Shown one piece after another: positions 12,055-24,250 of a DNA stretch of 64,000 nt; the first letter of the stretch is position 1; each line of letters starts with the position of its first letter. The notes beneath the pieces are model-generated. The model saw only the letters and a program-made list of their open reading frames with translations, ran no database searches and had not been told where the DNA came from. Source of the DNA: Ceratobasidium sp. AG-K (taxonomy: Eukaryota > Basidiomycota > Agaricomycetes > Cantharellales > Ceratobasidiaceae); the NCBI GenBank assembly GCA_037039685.1, contig JAWNGF010000015.1:1193001-1257000 (forward strand), written 5' to 3'. A program made the translations under genes and the position numbers.

Positions 12055-13151
12055 GTGCCGGGTCCACTTCAGGGGCACACTGGCTCGGTCTGGTCAGCCG
12101 CGTTTTCTCCTGACGGCTCTCGCTTCGTCTCTGGCTCCGATGACAAGACTATTCGTGTTTGGGACTCACAGTCTGGACTCACAGTGCTGGACCCCCCGCG
12201 GGGGAACTCTAATGCGGTCCAATCGGTTGTGTTCTCCCCCGACAGCTCTCACATTGTCTCTGGCTCTCGCGACAAGACTATCCGTGTCTGGGACTCGCAG
12301 ACCGGACTCACAGTGCTGGGTCCACTCGAGGGGCACAATGGCTCGGTCGAGTCAGTTGCGTTCTCCCCTGACAATTCTCGCATCGTCTCTGGCTCCAGTG
12401 ACAATACTATCCGTGTCTGGGGCTCGCAGAGTGGACTCACAGTGCTCGGTCCACTCCGGGGGCACACTAGCGCGGTTAGGTCAGCTGCGTTCTCCCCTGA
12501 CGGGTCTCGCATTGTCTCTGGCTCTCGGGACGCGACTATCCGTGTCTGGGATTCACAGACCGGACTCGCAGTGCTAAGTCCATTGCAAGAGCACACTGGT
12601 ACGGTCTTGTCAGTTGCGTTCTCGCCGGACAGCTCTCGCATCGTCTCTGGCTCTGATGACCACACTATCCGTGTCTGGGACTCGCAGACTGGACTCACAG
12701 TGCTGGGTCCACTCAAGGGGCATACCAGCTCGGTCAATTCAGTTGCGCTCTCCCCTGACGGCTCTTGCGCCGTTTCTGGCTCGATGGATCACTCCTTAGT
12801 CATATGGGACATACGGGACACCGATTTGTGCCCCACTTCTGAATCTGCTCGGCTATTAGCTTCTCCGGTAGGTCATCTATCATATAGAATATTGCCGGGA
12901 GTCTAATCGTCTCATTCATTTAGCCTTTGGACTTTGACTTAGGTGCACCTCATACGTGGTTTATGAGAGACGATGGATGGGTAGTTGATAGCCATTCACG
13001 GCTACTCGCACACGTTCTGAGTGATTTGCGTGAGCAATTTTTGCCAGCCAGGGGAGTTCGGAGACTGGGTAGCAGCTACATTCGGCTGGATCTGGAAGGC
13101 GCCCTTCTCGGGGAACGATGGACCAAAATGTATCCACAGTCCGCGAACTGA
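12055..13151 (+). pseudogene. 5'-truncated WD40 array of the NACHT-WD40 family
   Basis: Two exons, 12055-12867 and 12924-13151, are joined by a 56-nt intron (GTAGGT to TTTAG) equivalent to the last intron of the gene at 18145-23262. Exon 1 encodes six WD40 units, each of 129 bp, with GHT and VWDSQTG landmarks. Exon 2 encodes the same C-terminal tail (RDDGWVVDSHSR) and ends in TGA. A splice-acceptor-like CCAG near 12027-12030 and the exon start upstream of 12055 resemble 21985-22010 of the intact gene. No NACHT module or promoter lies upstream; the MITE-like repeat ends at 11957. The reading frame is open, so a short WD40-only protein cannot be excluded, but a truncated duplicate is simpler. 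Confidence 0.75.
12097..12870 (+). repeat. six tandem 129-bp WD40 repeat units
   Basis: Unit starts fall at 12097, 12226, 12355, 12484, 12613 and 12742, exactly 129 bp apart with no indel. Units are highly alike at nucleotide level and match the array at 22051-22950. Confidence 0.9.
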
Positions 13152-13539
13152 GGCAGAGCGTGACTGGTATAGATGGACAGTGAATAGTACCTTTGCTACC
13201 CAGAAACAGAGGGGACCAGCGCCATTTCGTCCTTGGATTGCAGAGCCAAGCTTGTCAGCGCTTCTTGTACTCTCGCCGCCCACGTATGTATATTTTTGAA
13301 TCCTGAACTTTCTTTTACTCGCATTGTACTGGGCCGTATTGACCAATGGCGGGCGCCCCGCACATGCATGGGAAAGAATATATTATTGTAGAACCAGCGC
13401 AAACAGATGGGAAGTACAGTACAGCGCACAAACATCAGGATAAACAATTAGGTGGCATTATTTTCAACTAATCAGGTAAACAACAAGATGAGACGTAAAC
13501 CCAAGTCGGAATGCGTAAGACGGGTGCCCACTCTGTGCC
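13152..13539. other. 3' flank shared with the intact NLR
   Basis: Noncoding. A segment near 13345-13390 (CCCGCACAT followed by ATATATTATT) resembles 23500-23540 downstream of the intact NACHT-WD40 gene, which suggests the duplication included 3' flanking DNA. The similarity is short and was judged by eye. Confidence 0.4.
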
Positions 13540-14056
13540 AGTCTGACTGTTAGCATAGCGAAAATCAGGCAGATTTATACCCTCACCTTGTTCAGCAATC
13601 CTCGATCCGGTTCTAACTCCCCTGCGAGCCGCCCACCACCAACCAAACTTCTCGCCGAGATCCCTGTCGCCTCCTCCGACGCATTCAATGGGGCTATGCT
13701 TTGATACCCACGAACTGGCTTGTGTGCAGCTGTTGGACCCACGGATGAGGATGTACGATTGGACGTACGGGATATGCTGAGAGGACTTGAGAGCGGGGTG
13801 GGGACTGTGGCAGCCTTGCTTAGAGGAGATCTGTCGGTTGGGATGACGGGGCGGATGAAAGTCCCTGGACTGCTCAGACAGTGCATTTGAGCACTGACAG
13901 GCCAGTAACCTGCCCCAGAAGGGCAGGATCGGCTAGCACTCGTCGAAGGGCGGAGGAATGATAGGTGGGGGAGAATTTCTGGTGAAGTGCGGTTAGCGAG
14001 TCAACGAAACAGGTGTGATGCCAGGGTGTGGAGGGGGCGATTTCATGAGTGGGCAC
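13540..14056 (-). CDS. weak candidate gene of unknown function
   Basis: The minus strand has an open stretch 13874-14056 and another 13575-13886 that can be joined by a 40-nt GT-AG intron. A second intron with a CTAAC branch-like site may lie near 13561-13600. The predicted peptide is Ser/Thr/Pro-rich and matches no family known to me. Neither start nor stop can be fixed. It could equally be chance open frame in GC-rich DNA. Confidence 0.22.
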
Positions 14057-15420
14057 GGGGGATGGCGTGTGTATGGTGCGGGGACTGGCTGCGCTTGGAG
14101 GGTCAAGGGATAGGGTGCTTGCAATTGGTCAATGTGATCCGACAACAAGAGGAACGCAGGAAGAACGGTCGAAGCGGACTGACCGTGGCCGACCCATATC
14201 GAGTGCAATGACACGGACCAGGAGACCACGGAGTATCGTCCTTGGTGCTCTGTTCAGGGACACTGTCGCTTGTGAAGGCATGTCTGTGAAGCAGCGCGTG
14301 AGCCATCGAGGTGACCTGGAATCTCAGCTGATCTACTCGCCTGCCATGGGGTTGAGCCAGACAACACGCGTCCTGTACCTACCATCTCAGCATTGTCGGA
14401 CCTCTGGTTCGACAAATGCGCACCGCCTTCCTCTGCGGCGAAGGACTTATAGCGGAGGTCTGCGCGCCTGGAAGGTGATCACTCGAGACCCTTGAGCCTC
14501 CCATGAGTTCGCACCGGTGGTTGGGGTGTCTATGTTGAAGATCAGACTACCAAGTGGATCACCCATGGTTCAAGTTGGTCTCGAGTCGGATATTCCCGGG
14601 AGACAAAGAATGCTATCGAACCCGACTAGTAGGCATTGCGAGTGCAAGCCATCTGTTTCGACTAGCCGCGCAAATTGGCCGTGGCGGGCAGTGGCAATAA
14701 CTTGAGTCCGGACCGGATGTGACCGGTCCTCGACGATTCTCCTCAGGGCGACCACCTTGAGGCGCAAACTGGGCAATGCTTCGAACAATCATTTTATCTT
14801 CCGCACAACGGAGAATCGAGTCTTAATTCCGCGCCTCTGAACATATCTCTGTCTTGTCGAGTTCCGCAACTGACGCAACAAACGGCCTACGCCCGTCTAA
14901 CGATAGCTACCCACGTATGTTCCAATGCCTGGCGATGGGCTCACCAGCCATCCATAGGCCGCAATCCGTGGCGGATGCACAAATCACTGATTCGTGCTCC
15001 TCGCTGACACTTGATATATCCGATCGCTACGGGGGGAATCGGCTTTATAATCAAGACATTTGCTCAAGTGGCTTGGATATTTGAGTGGTCCGATCGACGG
15101 CCCAGCGCAGCTCTAGCCCATTATCAAACCTTGGTGGCGTCTTGATATAAGTGCTACCGAACCGGGAAGCTCCCGAGGTTGACCCCCTGGCAGCAAGCCC
15201 AGGATGATGAACGAGCGAGGAGGGTGAATAGTGCATTAGGAAGTCTGTGAGGCCACAACGATCCTTACAATCCAGCGTTTGGCGTCTCCTATTGGCGTGG
15301 ATGTATAATGTACACGAAGGGTTATAAACATACTGAATTTATACCACGGAAGTCTTGCATATACAATGCCGACGGAATTTCATGAGCCCAGCCCAGCTTG
15401 GCAATCCTCGTATCACATGA
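14057..15420. other. no recognisable gene
   Basis: Mixed-composition sequence with short uninformative open frames on both strands. No domain motif, tandem repeat or shared mobile element end was seen before the inverted repeat that starts at 15421. Confidence 0.4.
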
Positions 15421-15520
15421 CATCGGCAACCTTTGCAATCCTCCCAACCCCCTCCGGGAGCCACGGGAGGGACAGGAGAGAATATCGTCATTTCGGAGCA
15501 TGATGGGAGTGGTGCGGGAG
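15421..15520 (+). repeat. left inverted repeat of the pogo-type transposon
   Basis: Imperfect inverse of 17916-18005; about one mismatch per ten bases by eye. Confidence 0.75.
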
Positions 15521-16244
15521 AGTAGCAAGGTAACAGGTAATATAAACTGCTCCCGTTTGTCACGTCCGGGAATGTATTTTAATCGTTCCTGAATGAATAT
15601 AACATTCTATTTAGTTCTGAGACACACTTCGCCAAATTTGGCTAATTTGCAAAACACGTAGATTAAACGAGGCACAACGTCGACCAAGGTCCAACATCAC
15701 AAGCAGTTAGCTTGCTTCAAGGTGGGAACACACGGGACAATTGCGTGAACAACGTGCAGGCCGTACATTCCCTCACTCGGGGGTAATATACAGCATTTAG
15801 ATGCCTTGAGACCACCGGCAGCAGCATTGGACGGTAGAAGAACTAGATAGCCCTGTACTGGTGTGTCTCTCAGCTTGCGGCCCCTCGGCTTGCAATAACG
15901 CCGGAAACGCCGGAAACACTATGCTGACTAACCCCCGGCGCCCGCCTCGCTTCTTGCTGACTAAGTAGCATCGCCACAGCCGCCACCTCATTGCCACTTA
16001 GTAATTTACTAGAATTTTCCACTAATTCATGTATATATGCTACCTCCAAGCAGCTTTAGCTTGGCAATAAATATTCTCGAGTGCCCAACTAACTTGTCTG
16101 CTGATGCCGAAGTTGCATTTACCCCGAAACCAAGCCTTAAAGGTATGAGATCCTATCTCACACTTAGCGCATATACTCATTCCATGCCATTAGACTCCCA
16201 AGTCAATACCCCGTGGTACCTCCAGACCCTGGGAACGGCAAAAT

Positions 16245-17652
16245 TTGACTTACCAGCAGAAGGTCGAAGTCATTGACTTCTATTGGAGCACAAGACACTA
16301 TCTGAACGCTGTACAGATGGTAGAACATTTGCGAGAGCGCGGTTTTGAGACTCTCCATCCTTCTACCATCTCCTGGTATGTAAAAGACGAGGCTCGCATT
16401 CGGGAACAAGCTTCCTCAAATGCAAATCGTCCTGGATTGAAACATTGCCGGAAGGTACAGCTGCCCGACATTGATGCAGCATTGTACAGCTGGGTGTTGG
16501 ATTGGGTGTCTCGTCATGGTCGTGTCAGCGATTTCCACATTCTGGAAAAGGCATATGAGTTATATCAAAGAGCTGGCATACCCGGCGACAAGGTCTTCAC
16601 GTTCAGTTGCGGATGGCTAGCGTGTTTCAAGAAGAGGCATGGACTGAAGCACGTTCGATTCCATGGCGAACGAGCATCTGCCCCCATCGAGAATATCCCA
16701 GCGGAGCAAGCTCGCCTACGAGCTATAATTGCCCAGTACAAACCACGAGACGTTCTCAACGTCGATGAGACCGGGCTATATTGGCGAATGCCTCCAAGGA
16801 CCGGAATTGCCGATTACGATCGGGGGGACTCAAGGACGACAAGGCGCGGTTGTCATATGCGCTATGTGCAAGCCTTGATGATTCAGAGAAGCGCAAGCTC
16901 CTAGTCATTGGATGCGCTGCCAAACCCCAGTGCTTTGAGGGCCACACACCTTCGCAATGTGGATACGATTATTACGATAACGATACCGCATGGATGCGAG
17001 CAGATATCTGGCGGAGGTAAGTTTATTTAGTTACTCATAGTGCACGCTCGATTTAACGTGTCTTTCGGAAAGTTTTCTAGCTGCTTTAAACGAAGATATG
17101 CGTCGTCAGAACAGACACGTTCTGTTGATATGCGACAATTGTCGAGGTCACGCACACAATGATGCTGATTACTCAAATCTGCAGATTGAGTTTATTGCTC
17201 CCAACCTGACGGCATACCTCCAGCCCCTGGATGCTGGCGTTATTGCCGCATTCAAGGCTCACTACCGACGGGAGTACCTGAGGCTCGTAATCCAACGGGG
17301 CGGGGCAGGGATCACAAATGTGTACAAGATCGACCAGCGCCAGGCCATGGAACTCGCTCAGGTGGCTTGGGAAACTGTCTCGAGTGAGACGATTGCTAAC
17401 TGCTGGAAGCGAACGGGTATTTGCCCCAATATGCCTTTAACCGATGCTGAGTACGCTCCTACGGAGCCTGAAGATCCAGATGTGGTCCGTCAAGACTTAC
17501 TTCGCCAGATTGGTCTTGACGGAGACAGGATGCAACTTGATGTTCATCCAAATGTTTACTGGATAGTTGATGCACTAAGTCGGGAGGTTCCAACCAAGGA
17601 ACCGTTCAACGAAGACCAAATTCTTGAAGCGACGCGTGCAGGGTGCAGCTGA
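16245..17652 (+). CDS. pogo/Tigger-like DDE transposase (frameshifted)
   Basis: The peptide opens LTYQQKVEVIDFY, typical of the helix-turn-helix DNA-binding start of pogo-class transposases. A CENP-B-like second DNA-binding domain follows (FTFSCGWLACFKKRHG). The catalytic core (DDE_1 family) shows NVDETGL near 16762 for the first Asp, LLICDNCRGHA near 17122 for the second and YLQPLDAGVI near 17216 for the third acidic position. An intron 17017-17072 (GT-AG, 56 nt) keeps phase. The frame jumps at a six-G run near 16820 (GATC then G6); one extra G would restore it, so this is a slip mutation or a sequencing error. The true start codon upstream of 16245 is unresolved. The protein would excise and reinsert the surrounding element. 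Confidence 0.8.
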
Positions 17653-17915
17653 TTCGATCCTTATAATATTCTATATGTATTTAACTTTATATTGTATGTG
17701 AGTACGAATGCCACCCCATCATCCAACCCAAGCGCTTGGATTATGTCATGGAAGCCTTGGAAACCCCTGCCGTTGTACATGTTTGGTGGAAACGGCTCGG
17801 CTGGCCAAATGCGTAAAATCAAATTCCCCATCAGCTTGCAAGCTGAGAGACACACCAGTATATCAAATTCTGAAAGGTAAATACATTTTGAAACCACCCG
17901 AACTACTCCCAAACT

Positions 17916-18005
17916 ACTCCCATCGTGCTCCGAAATGACAATATTCTCTCCTGCCCCTCCCGTGGCTCACGGAGGGGGTTGGGAGGATTGCGAATGTTGC
18001 CGATG
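17916..18005 (-). repeat. right inverted repeat of the pogo-type transposon
   Basis: Inverse of 15421-15520. It ends 139 bp before the ATG at 18145. Confidence 0.75.
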
Positions 18006-18144
18006 TGACCATCGCGTGATGCATGCATCAAAAGCCTAATTTGAGCGCTCAACGCTAACCCTGTGCACCACCTTCATATTACCCTGTGCCTCTACTGACT
18101 ACCTCGCACTTTCCCTCACCACTGCATAACCCGACCGTCCAGCA

Positions 18145-21100
18145 ATGTCGCTGTCTCGGCGCTTTCGCCGCCTTACCTCCCAAGATGACAGCCAAGGTCC
18201 CGCTAGTAGCTCAACCCCGGACCGAGTTCCAGCCCCAACTGCACCCGGCTCGTCCTCCGCTCTGCACCCAACTCAACAGACTGTACTCGTTAGTTCGCCC
18301 TCACCCAGCCCAGCGCCAAGCGCGACACCAACGCAATCTCGATCCCCTGCCCCACCGACAATGGCATCTTCCAGTTTGCCCTTCAAGGTCTCAAAGAGGG
18401 CTGCTTGCGAAGGCTGGGGCGGATTGAAGAGGTTGCTTGTAGTACTGAATAACGGCGGCATGTTCGGGCCATTGCAGGCGGTGGTCGAGCAGCTTGCGGA
18501 ACTAGTTGAGATGTATGATGTATGTACATGGATTACATCCCCGTTGTCAGCTGATCGCTCACGCCACAAAAGAGGGTGGGGAGCAGGTCCGATAAGTATG
18601 AGGTCCTGGAGCAGGAGCTCGAGGAGCTATTCGAAGATCTCTGCGACCACTTGTCGCAACCGACCCCGCATACGATGACGGGAAGCATAAAAAACCTGTG
18701 CAAGTGAGTGAAGAGGAGTTGCATCATACCATCGGGCTAATGCATGTGGGAAAGGAACATTGAAAAGGAGCTGAACATGCTCAAAACCAAAGGCAAAAAG
18801 CGGCAGAAAGAACCCGATGGACCAAGGTATCACCTCGGGGTCGATGACTCGGATGAGATTTTGGCGTGTTACAGCAGGATCCACACGCAGATGCAACGCC
18901 TTGCAGTATGTGGATTAAGTTCATATGACACAGTCCTAAACTAACCACTTCGTAGCTCAATACCAACCTATCAACGCGGAACATTCTCGATGTGGGCACA
19001 ACGGTACGCTTTCAATCACACAACAGTTAGAGGGATCTTGACTGGATTGTCTCAGAATGCTCTCCTTGACCGCCTCAGTCCCGTAAACGCAGCAACATAT
19101 AACTCGGTCGAGTCGGTAACCTTCAAGCGAGGTGAATGTACCGAGGGCACTCGCGTAGATGTCCTTGCCCAAATGCACAGCTGGGTATACACCAGTCCTG
19201 CGGGAGCTCTATATTGGCTGAACGGGATGGCCGGCACAGGGAAAACAACAATCGCATATAGCCTATGCCATGGACTTGAAGCTGCCAGCCGACTCGGTGC
19301 CAGCTTCTTCTGCTCTCGACTACTAGACGAGTGTAGGGAAGTTGGTAGAATCATCCCGTCAATCGCATATCAGCTCGCCCGTTTCTCTCGCCCTTTTTGT
19401 TGCGCGCTGTTACGTGTGCTTTCGGAGGAGCCGGACGCACACCAGCGTGTCCTCCGAGTTCAGTTCCAGAGCCTAATCGTCGGTCCGCTCGTTGAAGTGA
19501 AGGACACACTACCTACTGATCTTGTGGTTGTGATTGACGCCTTGGACGAATGTAAAGATCAGGACAGCACTCGACAGATTTTGGATCTCATCCTTAGCAA
19601 ATCATGGACACTTCCCATCAGGTTCTTTGTCTCAAGCCGTCCTGAGCCTCAGATACGTGACGAGATGATGCGGCAAGGAGGCTTGAGGGCGAATGCGCGC
19701 TTGGTATTGCACGAGCTAGACAAGGGGACAGTGCAAGGAGACATCGCAACATATCTCAGATCAGCATTGGCACCAATATTCCCTTCCGAGTCCGAATTGC
19801 TGAGACTGGCTGAACTTGCCGGAGTGCTATTCATCTATGCTGCTACAGCGATAAGGTACATTGGACACAAGAACTTCAGCAGGAACCCCCGTGCCCGACT
19901 GGAGACCATACTAAGTGTGACAACATCACCCAGTGACAGTAACAAGCATAGAGAGATCGATGAGCTGTACACCATGATACTGAGAGCGGCAATCGATGAC
20001 CTGAGTCTTGAAGTCTCAGAGAGAGCGGATATACGACTGATACTTTACACGATAGTCTGCGCCAAAGAACCTCTTACCATCGGCGCGTTATCCGGGCTCC
20101 TCAAGATCAACGACATCGAACGCGTCGACTCAGCGCTTTCGCCGTTGTGGTCTGTTTTACATGTCATGGAGGACAGCAGCAAAGTGACGACCCTACACGC
20201 TTCGTTCCCCGACTACATGTTCGATCGAGACAGGTCCCAAGAGTATTACTGCAACCAGGATATGCATAATCAGACTATAGCACGTCTGTGCTTAGAGTGC
20301 ATCGACCGAACAGCGCCCAAGTTCAATGTCTGTGGCTTAGAGTCGTCCTATCTCTGTGATCGTCAAGTGCCGAATCTTGTGGAACGCATACAATCAAGGG
20401 TATCGACCGAGCTGTTTTACGCATGCCGTCGCTGGGCTGACCATCTCCCAAAACTCTCTAACCTGTCCAGTCTTGATAGTATCCTAGAGAGTTTTTTAAG
20501 CGGAAATCTCCTGCTCTGGATGGAAGTACTGAACCTCAAGGAATGTATCCGTCTGGGTATCGATATCATGTGGCAGGCGGAGGATTGGTGCATTGTCAGT
20601 TCGCTTCTCAATTCTAAATCGTCCCAAAAGCTAAAACAAGCCTAGCGTCAGAAGCTACCAGACAGCCTTATTGATCTTGCTCACGATGCTTGGAGATATG
20701 TGATGACATTTGCGTCCAGCGGTGCACGGCAAAGCACTCCCCATATATACATATCAGCACTGCCGTTTTGGCCATCCAAATCCCCGATCGCTAGGTTGTA
20801 TGCAAAGCATTTGCGAGGCATGATACGGCCTGTAGGTCCAGCGTTAGATCAACGGCAGCTGTCGATGCTAGCGACTTGGTCATTCCAAGGTTCAGTACAC
20901 TGTGCTTTGTTTTCGCCCGATGCTACCCAGATCGTCCTGGCTCTTGGAAGTGGCCTGCTACTGGTTGACTCCATCAATGGACAGCCTATACTCAAGCCAT
21001 TCGTGGGTCACTCCAGAAATATCACCTCGCTGGATTACTCGCCTGATAGTACGCTCATTGCCTCCGGATCAAAGGACCGGACTATCCGTATATGGGATCC

Positions 21101-23262
21101 ACAGAGCGGCAGTTTGGCCGTTCAGCCCCTAGAAGGTCATACCAAGCAGGTTACTTGTGTCAGGTTCTCCCCTGATAGTACTTGCATTGCTACCGGTTCG
21201 CAAGATAATTTAGTCCGACTCTGGGACGTGCGGACAGGAACAGCCCTACCGGGCATTTTTGAGGGACATACAAGCTGGGTCACGGCAGTACGCTTCTCGC
21301 CGAGTGGCGACAGCATCGTATCAGGGTCATCCGACCGCACTGTGCGGGTCTGGGACAAGGCAAACAGGCAAAACATAATAGTCCTGAAAGGACACTCGAG
21401 CAGAATTACGTCAGTTGAGTTCTCGTCTGATGGTACTCGCCTGATATCAGGATCTTATGACAAGACTGTGCGGGTGTGGGATGTCCAGAGTGGCAAAATG
21501 GTCGGTGGGTTGTTCAAAGGACATTCCGCTGGAGTCACTACAATTTCAATCTCACCCGATGGCCGGTATATAGCCTCTGGCGCTAAGGATAGGAGTATCC
21601 GGATGTGGGATCTGGAGACTGGAAAGACAGTGCTGGGCCCGCTTGAAATGCACACCGGCGTGGTCAACTCAGTCGCCTTTTCTGAGCGTGGAGGTCATCT
21701 GATCTCTACCTCGGAAGACGGGACGCTGAAGGTGTGGGATATCCGAAGTAAACAGACTGAATTCGGTAAGTGTGTTATTTTTGAGTATCATGTCATGATT
21801 TCTGTGTGACTGAGGCGTACTTGGACTGGCGGTACACTCAAGCCACTCCCGCTCGCGCAAAAGAGGAATTGTGCGAACGATCATCGTCACAGACCCTAGG
21901 TGAACACACGGGGCTGGTGAGGTCAGTTGTCATACCCTCAACCGCAATTAGACCATCTCCAGCCTGACACCTTGGTGCTGCGATTTCAGGAGTTCTGAAC
22001 CCAGCTCAATGGTGGATCCAGCTCAGGGGCACACCAAATCGGTCTATTCAGTTGCGTTCTCCCCCGACAACTCTCGCATCGTCTCTGGCTCATATGACAA
22101 GACTATCCGTGTCTGGGACTCGCAGACCGGACTCACTGTGCTGGGTCCACTCCAGGGGCATAATAGCTGGGTCAAATCAGTTGCATTCTCCCCCGACAAC
22201 TCTCGCATCGTCTCTGGCTCATATGACAAGACTATCCGTGTCTGGGACTCGCAGACCAGACTCCCAGTGCCGGGTCCACTCCAGGGGCACACGAGCTCGG
22301 TCAATTCAGTTGCGTTCTCCCCCGACGGCTCTCGCATCGTCTCTGGCTCTGATGACCACACTATCCGTGTCTGGGACTCGCAGACCGGACTCACAGTGCT
22401 GGGTCCACTCCAGGGGCACACCGGCTCGGTCAATTCAGTTGCGTTCTCCCCCGACGGCTCTCGCATCGTCTCTGGCTCCAATGACAATACTATCCGTGTC
22501 TGGGGCTTGCAGACCGGACTCGCAGTGCTGGGTCCACTCCGGGGGCACACTGAGTGGGTCATTTCAGTTGCGTTTTCCCCCGACGATTCTCGCATCGTCT
22601 CTGGCTCTGGTGACCACACTATCCGTGTCTGGGACTCGCAGAGTGGACTCACAGTGCTGGGTCCACTCCAGGGGCACACTGGTTGGGTCAGATCAGTTGC
22701 GTTCTCCCCCGACGGCTCTCGCATCGTCTCTGGCTCCAATGACAAGACTATCCGTGTCTGGGACTCGCAGACCGGACTCACAGTGCTGGATCCACTCCAA
22801 GGGCACACTAGTTTGGTCAGATCAGTCGGGTTCTCTCACGACGGCCTTCGCGTCGTGTCTGCTTCGGACGATAAGACTTTGCTCGTATGGGACATTCAGG
22901 AGACAGTTCTCCACGTCCATGATCAATCGACCCAACTACTAAATTTTCTGGTAAGTTACTCATCACCAACGAGCATATTCGGGAAGTCTGATCGCAGCAT
23001 CCATCAGCCTTGGGACCCTCACTCAGGTGCAATAGTACCTCACCTATGGTCGTTGAGGGATGACGGATGGGTGGTTGATAGTCATTCACGACCCCTCATC
23101 TATGTTCCGGGTGACTTACGGAACCACCTCTGGCCAGCAAGGGTAATTCGAAAAATGGGAGGCCACTCGAACTACCTCCACCTGGATCTGGGCGGTGCTC
23201 ATCTTGGGGAACAATGGACCCAAATTTATCCACAGGACATGAACCGTGGCAGACCTCAGTGA
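18145..23262 (+). CDS. NACHT-WD40 (NLR-like STAND) protein, intact nine-exon model
   Basis: Exons 18145-18519, 18573-18703, 18755-18905, 18956-19003, 19056-20594, 20646-21765, 21815-21899, 21990-22950 and 23008-23262 join in phase through eight GT-AG introns and give about 1554 aa. The N-terminus is Ser/Pro-rich, then a helical region (WGGLKRLLVVLNN). NACHT follows with Walker A GMAGTGKTT near residue 292 and Walker B VVVIDALDEC near 391-400. Exon 6 encodes seven diverged WD40 units and exon 8 seven near-identical ones, fitting two seven-bladed propellers; a conserved tail follows. Known relatives are nucleotide-switch receptors in fungal non-self recognition and cell death, with WD40 repeats as ligand sensors; the function here is inferred. 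Exons 7-8 are the least certain joints. The gene is flanked by a pogo-type element and a MITE. Confidence 0.85.
22051..22950 (+). repeat. seven tandem 129-bp WD40 units with high internal conservation
   Basis: Unit starts are 22051, 22180, 22309, 22438, 22567, 22696 and 22825, exactly 129 bp apart without indels. Most codons are identical between units. Differences cluster just after GHT, before SVAF and around the D-x-T before IRVW. The seventh unit is the most diverged. Confidence 0.93.
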
Positions 23263-24250
23263 CTTTAGATCTAAGGTGTGTCCTCAACCTACTACCCATG
23301 AAAGAAGATCTGGCCGATGTGCCTCTGTTCACAAGTTGCCGGTTTAATCTTTCGCTCGCCGCAGGACCACCTCACCGCTGGACTAGTCCGGTCGCTGCAT
23401 TCAGGAACCTCATAACACACGCGTGTTTGTCGAAAAGGATTTTTGTATTGATTGTATTGTACTAGGCTGTGTTAACGCGGGGGGGGGGGGGGGAGTAGTA
23501 GGTCCCGCACATAAAAAGTCAATGATATATTATTATGGGCATAGTGTGAACGAACTAGGGGGTGCGATAAGCGCTAGGGTCAGGCGTGCGAGGGAGCAAC
23601 CTGACACGACAACAGCGGTAAGAGCGGACGTGAAATCTAGGCGGATTCTGAGGTGGCAAGCGCCAGCTCTCCATTGACCAAAGCTTTGGGACGACAAAAG
23701 CCAGTGGATTTACCCCTCGTCCTCATAAACACACCTCCTCAGGAATTCTCGAATTGGTAGCCGATCCCCCTACAATGGAAGTCATTACGAGGTCGCTGCC
23801 GTCTCACCCGCCGCACTCAAGCCAGCCACGCTCCTGTGCCCTCGACGACACCTGTGGCAGGCGCGGAGTTTTGTTGGAAGGTGGTCTGCTGGGTATGTGG
23901 AGGGACAGGTCCGGCGGGGAGTCGTTTGGGCGGTGTGGGCTGGGAAACCGTCCTGGTAGTAGCGATCAACGGCGGATGATCGTCAGAGAAGCGTGGCCAG
24001 CAGACCAATGAGCCTGGTGCAGTACGAGGGTATGGAGTGATCGGCTTGGAGGACGACCACCACAGGGACCGTAATTTGCAATTTGCTTGGCCTATCTGGT
24101 TGGATCTTCTACAGCTTTTTTTCTCATATTCTCTTTACATAAACTGGCTTTCTTACTTGTCCACCAAGCTCAGTAAACCTCTGGCTACCTCTCGATACCA
24201 ATGGGGAGCAGGTTCACAGGACGTACTGGCCCTCCCGACCTAACAGTGGG
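23263..24250. other. intergenic, includes a 15-nt G run
   Basis: No convincing gene. A homopolymer of 15 G lies at 23479-23493. A segment near 23500-23540 resembles the 3' flank of the truncated WD40 copy near 13345. Short minus-strand open frames (for example 23817-24008) have no recognisable motif. Confidence 0.45.

Larger units (their letters stand above)
15421..18005 (+). mobile_element. pogo/Tigger-type DNA transposon with imperfect inverted repeats
   Basis: The left arm begins CATCGGCAAC at 15421 and extends to about 15520. Its inverse lies at 17916-18005, ending GTTGCCGATG. Both contain an aligned block with CAATCCTCCCAACCCCCTCC and a GGAGAGAATAT stretch. A further inverted pair, ACTGGTGTGTCTCTCAGCTT, lies at about 15857-15876 and 17847-17866. 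The left subterminal region is about 280 bp longer than the right, so an insertion or deletion occurred there. A DDE transposase is encoded between the arms. A TA duplication expected of pogo elements is not visible; TGA borders both ends, which may be chance. The right end lies only 139 bp before the NACHT-WD40 start codon. Confidence 0.7.

Noticed and set aside
12097..12870. Regularly spaced repeats as a possible CRISPR-like array
   Set aside because: Units are contiguous coding WD40 repeats with no spacers, in a eukaryotic context.
22044..22808. Long minus-strand open frame across the WD40 array (and a similar one at 12249-12737)
   Set aside because: It repeats every 43 residues because the coding strand does; it is the shadow of the 129-bp repeat.
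23479..23493. Poly-G run as a telomeric or regulatory signal
   Set aside because: It is a single homopolymer with no TTAGGG-like repeat; it may be a simple-sequence or assembly artefact.
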